A program made the position numbers and the translations under genes. Positions 60,170 through 64,000 of a stretch of 64,000 nucleotides of DNA are shown one piece after another (position 1 is the stretch's first letter; every line of letters begins with the position of its first letter). The notes under the pieces were generated by a model. The model saw only the letters and a program-made list of their open reading frames with translations. It was not told the DNA's origin and ran no database searches. Source of the stretch: Kryptolebias marmoratus (taxonomy: Eukaryota > Chordata > Actinopteri > Cyprinodontiformes > Rivulidae); contig NC_051434.1 of NCBI RefSeq assembly GCF_001649575.2, positions 5,731,877 through 5,795,876 of the forward strand, in the 5' to 3' direction.

Positions 60170-60455
60170 TCAGTCCTTTTACAGACTTGTATTTTCTTTT
60201 AACCTAATTTGTTTCAAAATGCTTCTTCAGCTGTTTCTTATTCGTACCATTTCCTTTAACAGCCTTTTGTTGTCTCTGTCCCAGCTTTCTTTGAGATGTG
60301 TTGCTGCCATAAAAAAATTGTCAGCAACACAATAAAAATTATAATTTTTAAAGATCATTTTATATGTTTACTATTTTCCATTGTGGAAATAAATGTGGGT
60401 CTGTTTTTATTTACATTTTACACAAAGCTCCAACCTTTTTGGAACTGGGGTTGTA
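59434..60455 (-). mobile_element. Decayed, internally deleted Tc1/mariner-like transposon
   Basis: The left end (TACAGCCCCTAGTCAGAAAA, then GCTGGGACATTGTG) and the right end (CTCCAACCTTTTTGGAACTGG then GGTTGTA) are imperfect inverted repeats. They belong to a common fish element type with TACAACCCC..TTCC ends and an internal 'TTGGGACA' motif. The minus strand of 59687-59926 retains a transposase fragment reading SLMVWGYISGSGMGSLYIW, which fits the conserved VWG.IS block of IS630/Tc1-type transposases. Stops and deletions make it non-functional. An (AT)n run at 60127-60167 sits inside it. It lies in ext1 intron 1. Confidence 0.75.
60127..60167. repeat. (AT)n microsatellite
   Basis: About 20 uninterrupted AT units inside the Tc1-like relic in ext1 intron 1. 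Length is probably polymorphic. Confidence 0.95.
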
Positions 60456-63400
60456 AAACTTAAACTTAGACTTGCGAAGCGAACTTGGATGGAAAAACAA
60501 ATTCTGATTCTAAAGCTTCCAATAGGTCATGGCCAATAATCCGTTTTAAGTTCCCCTCCACCCCCGTGCCTCTTGCTCTCTCTCCCCAGCTGGCCTGTGA
60601 GCTCCCCTGGACATCCCCTTCCCTCCCCCTCCTCCTCCTCCCATGGAGGAATTCACCCTTCCTCACACAGCTCCTCTCACTGGGAGCACCGCAGCCTTTC
60701 ACGCGGATATGCACGGACACGTTTGATTTGCACCTTGTATTTAGTGCGAATTAAGTGAAAGTCAACTGTGGGAGTTTTCGCTTCCAAACGATTATCTACC
60801 CAAAGGTGCATGCTGTGTAGTTTATGTAGACTGCAGCGTGGAACACCTCTGATTGAATTATAACATGATTTACTGCAAATAAATCAGTCATAAGGGGTTA
60901 ATTACTACTTTAATTTGCAGGTGTTAGTGGCATCATTTGTATTTAACCCCCAGGGACAGTCAATTACTTCTAATTTTAGAAGTCTTGGTTTTGTCAAGGT
61001 GGTAATTAATGCGTCCCCCTCCTGGGATCAACAGCTTTAAATGCCTGGTATGTTTTAATATAGAGGGCGGTGTTGTCTCGGGTTCTTGTTGTTGGATTTA
61101 CGATGTGAATCCGGCTGTCAGGTTCAGTTTTCTCTGAGTGACATTGGTTTGATCAGCTTTCATCAGCCTGCGTGGATCCTGGGCCTGGGTAAACTCGAGG
61201 CATGTGATAACACTTGTCGTTCTTACTGGGTGTGTTTACGTGTAACTCGCGTTAGGGTGAAAGGGAAAGGGCAACTCGCAGAAAGTGAAAGTCGGAGGGA
61301 CAGAAAGAATGGCGCTTCAGGGAAAGAGAAGGACTTTTTAACCCAATATATGTTACGTTGACACGAGAAGCAACTTTCTTTGAACCTAAAATGAACCCAA
61401 GAATCCCCGGTGCGTCACAGACTGACTGCTAAAGTGGGAAAGAGTTTGAACAAAACTTCACAAGCACACACTTGTCTATCCATTCGTTACCCTTTTCTCC
61501 CACTCCTCCTAAACATTCCCTCTCAGCTGCTCCAGCCCTCCGGATGCCTCGGGCTCCATGTCACCTGGAGAGATATGTCATCCATTATCTGACATTCCAG
61601 TCGTCTCTGGGCAGCCCACCTCTGCTCCACTCGTGGCTCTGCCTCCCAGCGGATCATCGGGCCTTGGTTCCTTTTTTTTTCTTCTTCTTCCTGAAGTTAG
61701 CTTCGTCTTTGGACCATCTCGGATCAGATCATTGATCCAGTAGATGTGAAATTGGAGTCTTTGCTGCCCACTCATTCCAACATAGTGTGTTTTACAGTTT
61801 ATTTATTTTGATCAATATCACTTCCTGTTAGTCATTTCATTTCCAGCATCGGTGCCATATTTAATTTCAGTCTACATCATAAAAAAATAAAAAATTCTAA
61901 AAATCTATTTTCATTTTCTACGCAACATGGATACTGTTAAGCATAAAGGTTCCAATTACTGCACTGTAGTCCTCAGCGGTTTGGTTTTAGCAGCATTCTC
62001 AGTTGTAGAATAGATTTTGTTCGTTTAAACCTGTGCTCAAGAAGCCCAATCTAAGTTTGACCGATAAGTTGAAAGCGTTTGCTCCTGTTGAGATTTTGTA
62101 ACCTGCTTTAAAATGAATCTAAACGACGCCTTCCCTTTTTAATCAGATTTAAAGCCCTTTAACTGCCGACCCACGCTCTGCAGAAAGCCTGACACAGAGA
62201 GCTCTCTCAGGTAAATGGATCAATGCGCAGCCAGCAGCCGGGTGGTGTTTGCTGGTGCTTCAGTTCCAGGAGCTCAGCGGCGATGGGGGGGGGCTGACAA
62301 TGCCTTACAGGGACGCTGTGCTGCAGACTCAGGAATGCACATATGTGTCAGAGCAGCTGTTAGCGGTTCAATATGGTGCTCTGCCAAGGCTGCAGAGTAC
62401 ATACCTACGCGCTCATTTTATGTGTAACTCGATTCACGCTTTGAACGCAGGGAGGAATAGACACAATAAAGCCTACAGTCGATGCACATCCACCTGCCAG
62501 CGTTTAGCACACGCATTCATAAGCAGTGTCATTACATACAGCTGATGTTTGCCTCCAGTTCTAAAGGAATGCAGCTGCAGGACTGACTTGGAAGTCTGCA
62601 CAGATGTACCTGAACTCTCGCCGGCACACAGACCCAAACTCACCACGGTCCATACATTTACCCAATTGATTTTCTTTGCTGTAATAGCTTCCAATTGGAG
62701 TCACTCTGGTCCACTTCCATGGCCAAGCACCGATGAAAGGGCCTATTCACTGCGACATTATCCACTGAGTTTTCAGAGCTGCTGACAATAATCCTGGGAG
62801 AGGACAGTGGAAGGCTATTACGGGCTCTACAATTGGGAAAAAAAAAATGTATGTAAGTTGGCAAAAATCCTATGCCTTGTGCTGACTAAACCTCTTTCAC
62901 TGGAGTACTTCCTACAGGGAATTAAATATTTCTTTTTGTGAATGCAAAATCATCCCCTCAAAATATCATTTTTTTTGTCTTGTAATCAATTTCAGTCGTG
63001 CATTATGTCACTTCCTGGGCTGAGCAGTGTTTGTGGCGTCACATATGTAGGTCAGCATTACATCAACTGTTTTTGAGGTCCGTGTTCTTTTGGCAGGCAG
63101 ATAATCCTGCAGAAATCAAAAGTGCATTCTCAAATAATATCACAATTCAATCGCTCAAAGTGATTCATTCTTACAGTTGAGTGTTCCATTAAAGTCTGAC
63201 AGCACATTTCCCTTTTTTCCCTTTTGCTCTTTGTGAAGCATTTCTCTGGCTAAGACCTGCGTCGTCATCCTCCCTATTTAATACTTAACCAGCTTTGTTG
63301 ACTCGTATTGACTTTGTACTTTAGCTACTTCACAGGCAGTCGCCGCTCAAGGTCACCCAGGGAATTTGAAAAAAAAAAAAAAACTTGAAGAGAGAAGAAA

Positions 63401-64000
63401 GGCAATGAAGAGGAGTAGAGGGAAAGATTAAGAGAAATGAGAATGTCAAGAGGTGGATGAAGAAAACGTGTTTTGTTTCTGTTTGAAAGCATGTAGAAAA
63501 GGAGAGCAGCTAGTACGTGTGAGATTGAGTGATAACAATACTCGTCATATGCTGAAGTGGCCTGAAAATTGTCCTTTTAGTGTTTTTTTTCTTTTGCTAT
63601 TTTGTTTCAATGACAGGCACATCCACTAAGTTCTTTTTCACAGCTGTTTAGTCAGCAGAAAATGTCCCCCATTTGATAAAATGATCTGAAAAGTGTCAGG
63701 AAGGGAGAAAGAGGAACAAGAGAGGCTTCTAACTTTCCTTTTTTTCTTAAATTTCCTCCGTCTTCTTCCTTTTTTTTTCTTCCTCACACCCTTCTCGTTC
63801 CCTTTCAACCAACGCGGAGATATTGATGTCATTTTGGATTTAGACCTCGCCACGTTTCCATCCCTGCCGATGTGGCCGTTGACACAGAATGAGGGACGGT
63901 AGCTGATGGGAGCCAAGCGACGAGCAGCAGCGACACCTCCTCTCTTGCCTTATCTCGGCGAAACACTGTTATTATGAGTGGGAACAGCGGTTCTCACGTG

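Larger units (their letters stand above)
59283..64000 (+). other. ext1: Start of ext1 intron 1 (continues beyond the window)
   Basis: No further ext1 coding sequence follows the donor, and no GT47 continuation is visible up to the window end. EXT1 intron 1 is very large in mammals, so a long intron is expected. It holds a Tc1-like transposon relic (59434-60455), an (AT)n tract, a pyrimidine-rich stretch near 60545-60665, and several unique-looking blocks (60840-61050, 62540-62840, 63000-63200) treated as findings. Other open frames here lack splice context or homology and look like chance. Confidence 0.85.

Overview
This is a stretch of a ray-finned (teleost) fish nuclear genome. It is mostly non-coding, A+T-rich DNA with microsatellites and many decayed transposable elements. 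It has no operons, Shine-Dalgarno-led genes or bacterial gene density. The only protein-coding gene I can support is the first coding exon of ext1 (exostosin-1, a heparan-sulfate co-polymerase) at 58339-59282 on the + strand. It is followed by a canonical GT splice donor in the same codon phase that I recall for vertebrate EXT1 exon 1. The repeat types (hAT-like elements with CAGGGGTG ends, Tc1-like elements with a VWG.IS..GMG peptide remnant, frequent GT/CA microsatellites) are typical of teleosts. I cannot name the species, or say whether this is an ext1a or ext1b copy.

Layout. Bases 1 to about 57350 are apparently intergenic DNA upstream of ext1, and I recognise no exon there. The block is filled with repeats. 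Family A is a roughly 240-425 bp repeat with 'AAGATGGCCGCCACAGC' and 'GGTGTGGTAGTAGCTGAG' cores and short TATCACCCGC-type inverted ends, in about a dozen copies in both orientations, some in tandem. Family B is a MITE-like repeat with TTAAAGGGATAGTTCA-type inverted ends. There are also two hAT-type MITEs with perfect 8-bp target duplications (14746, 43394), a 1.0-kb non-autonomous hAT-type element with a perfect 8-bp target duplication (32973), a Tc1-like relic (52433), a probable non-LTR retroelement relic (40340), a degenerate minisatellite (31290) and many simple repeats. From about 57350 to 59300 the DNA becomes a CpG-rich island with the ext1 promoter, a long AUG-rich 5' leader and exon 1. 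From 59283 to the end lies the start of ext1 intron 1, with a second Tc1-like relic (59434-60455) and several stretches that look like candidate conserved non-coding elements.

There is one gene here, so there is no multi-gene pathway to reconstruct. The biologically most interesting point is the ext1 leader, which has seven upstream AUGs, one opening a 111-codon frame that overlaps the ext1 start. The most interesting unexplained structure is the family A repeat. I found no credible novel multi-gene system. A-only, T-only or GT-derived open frames across the window look like chance frames.
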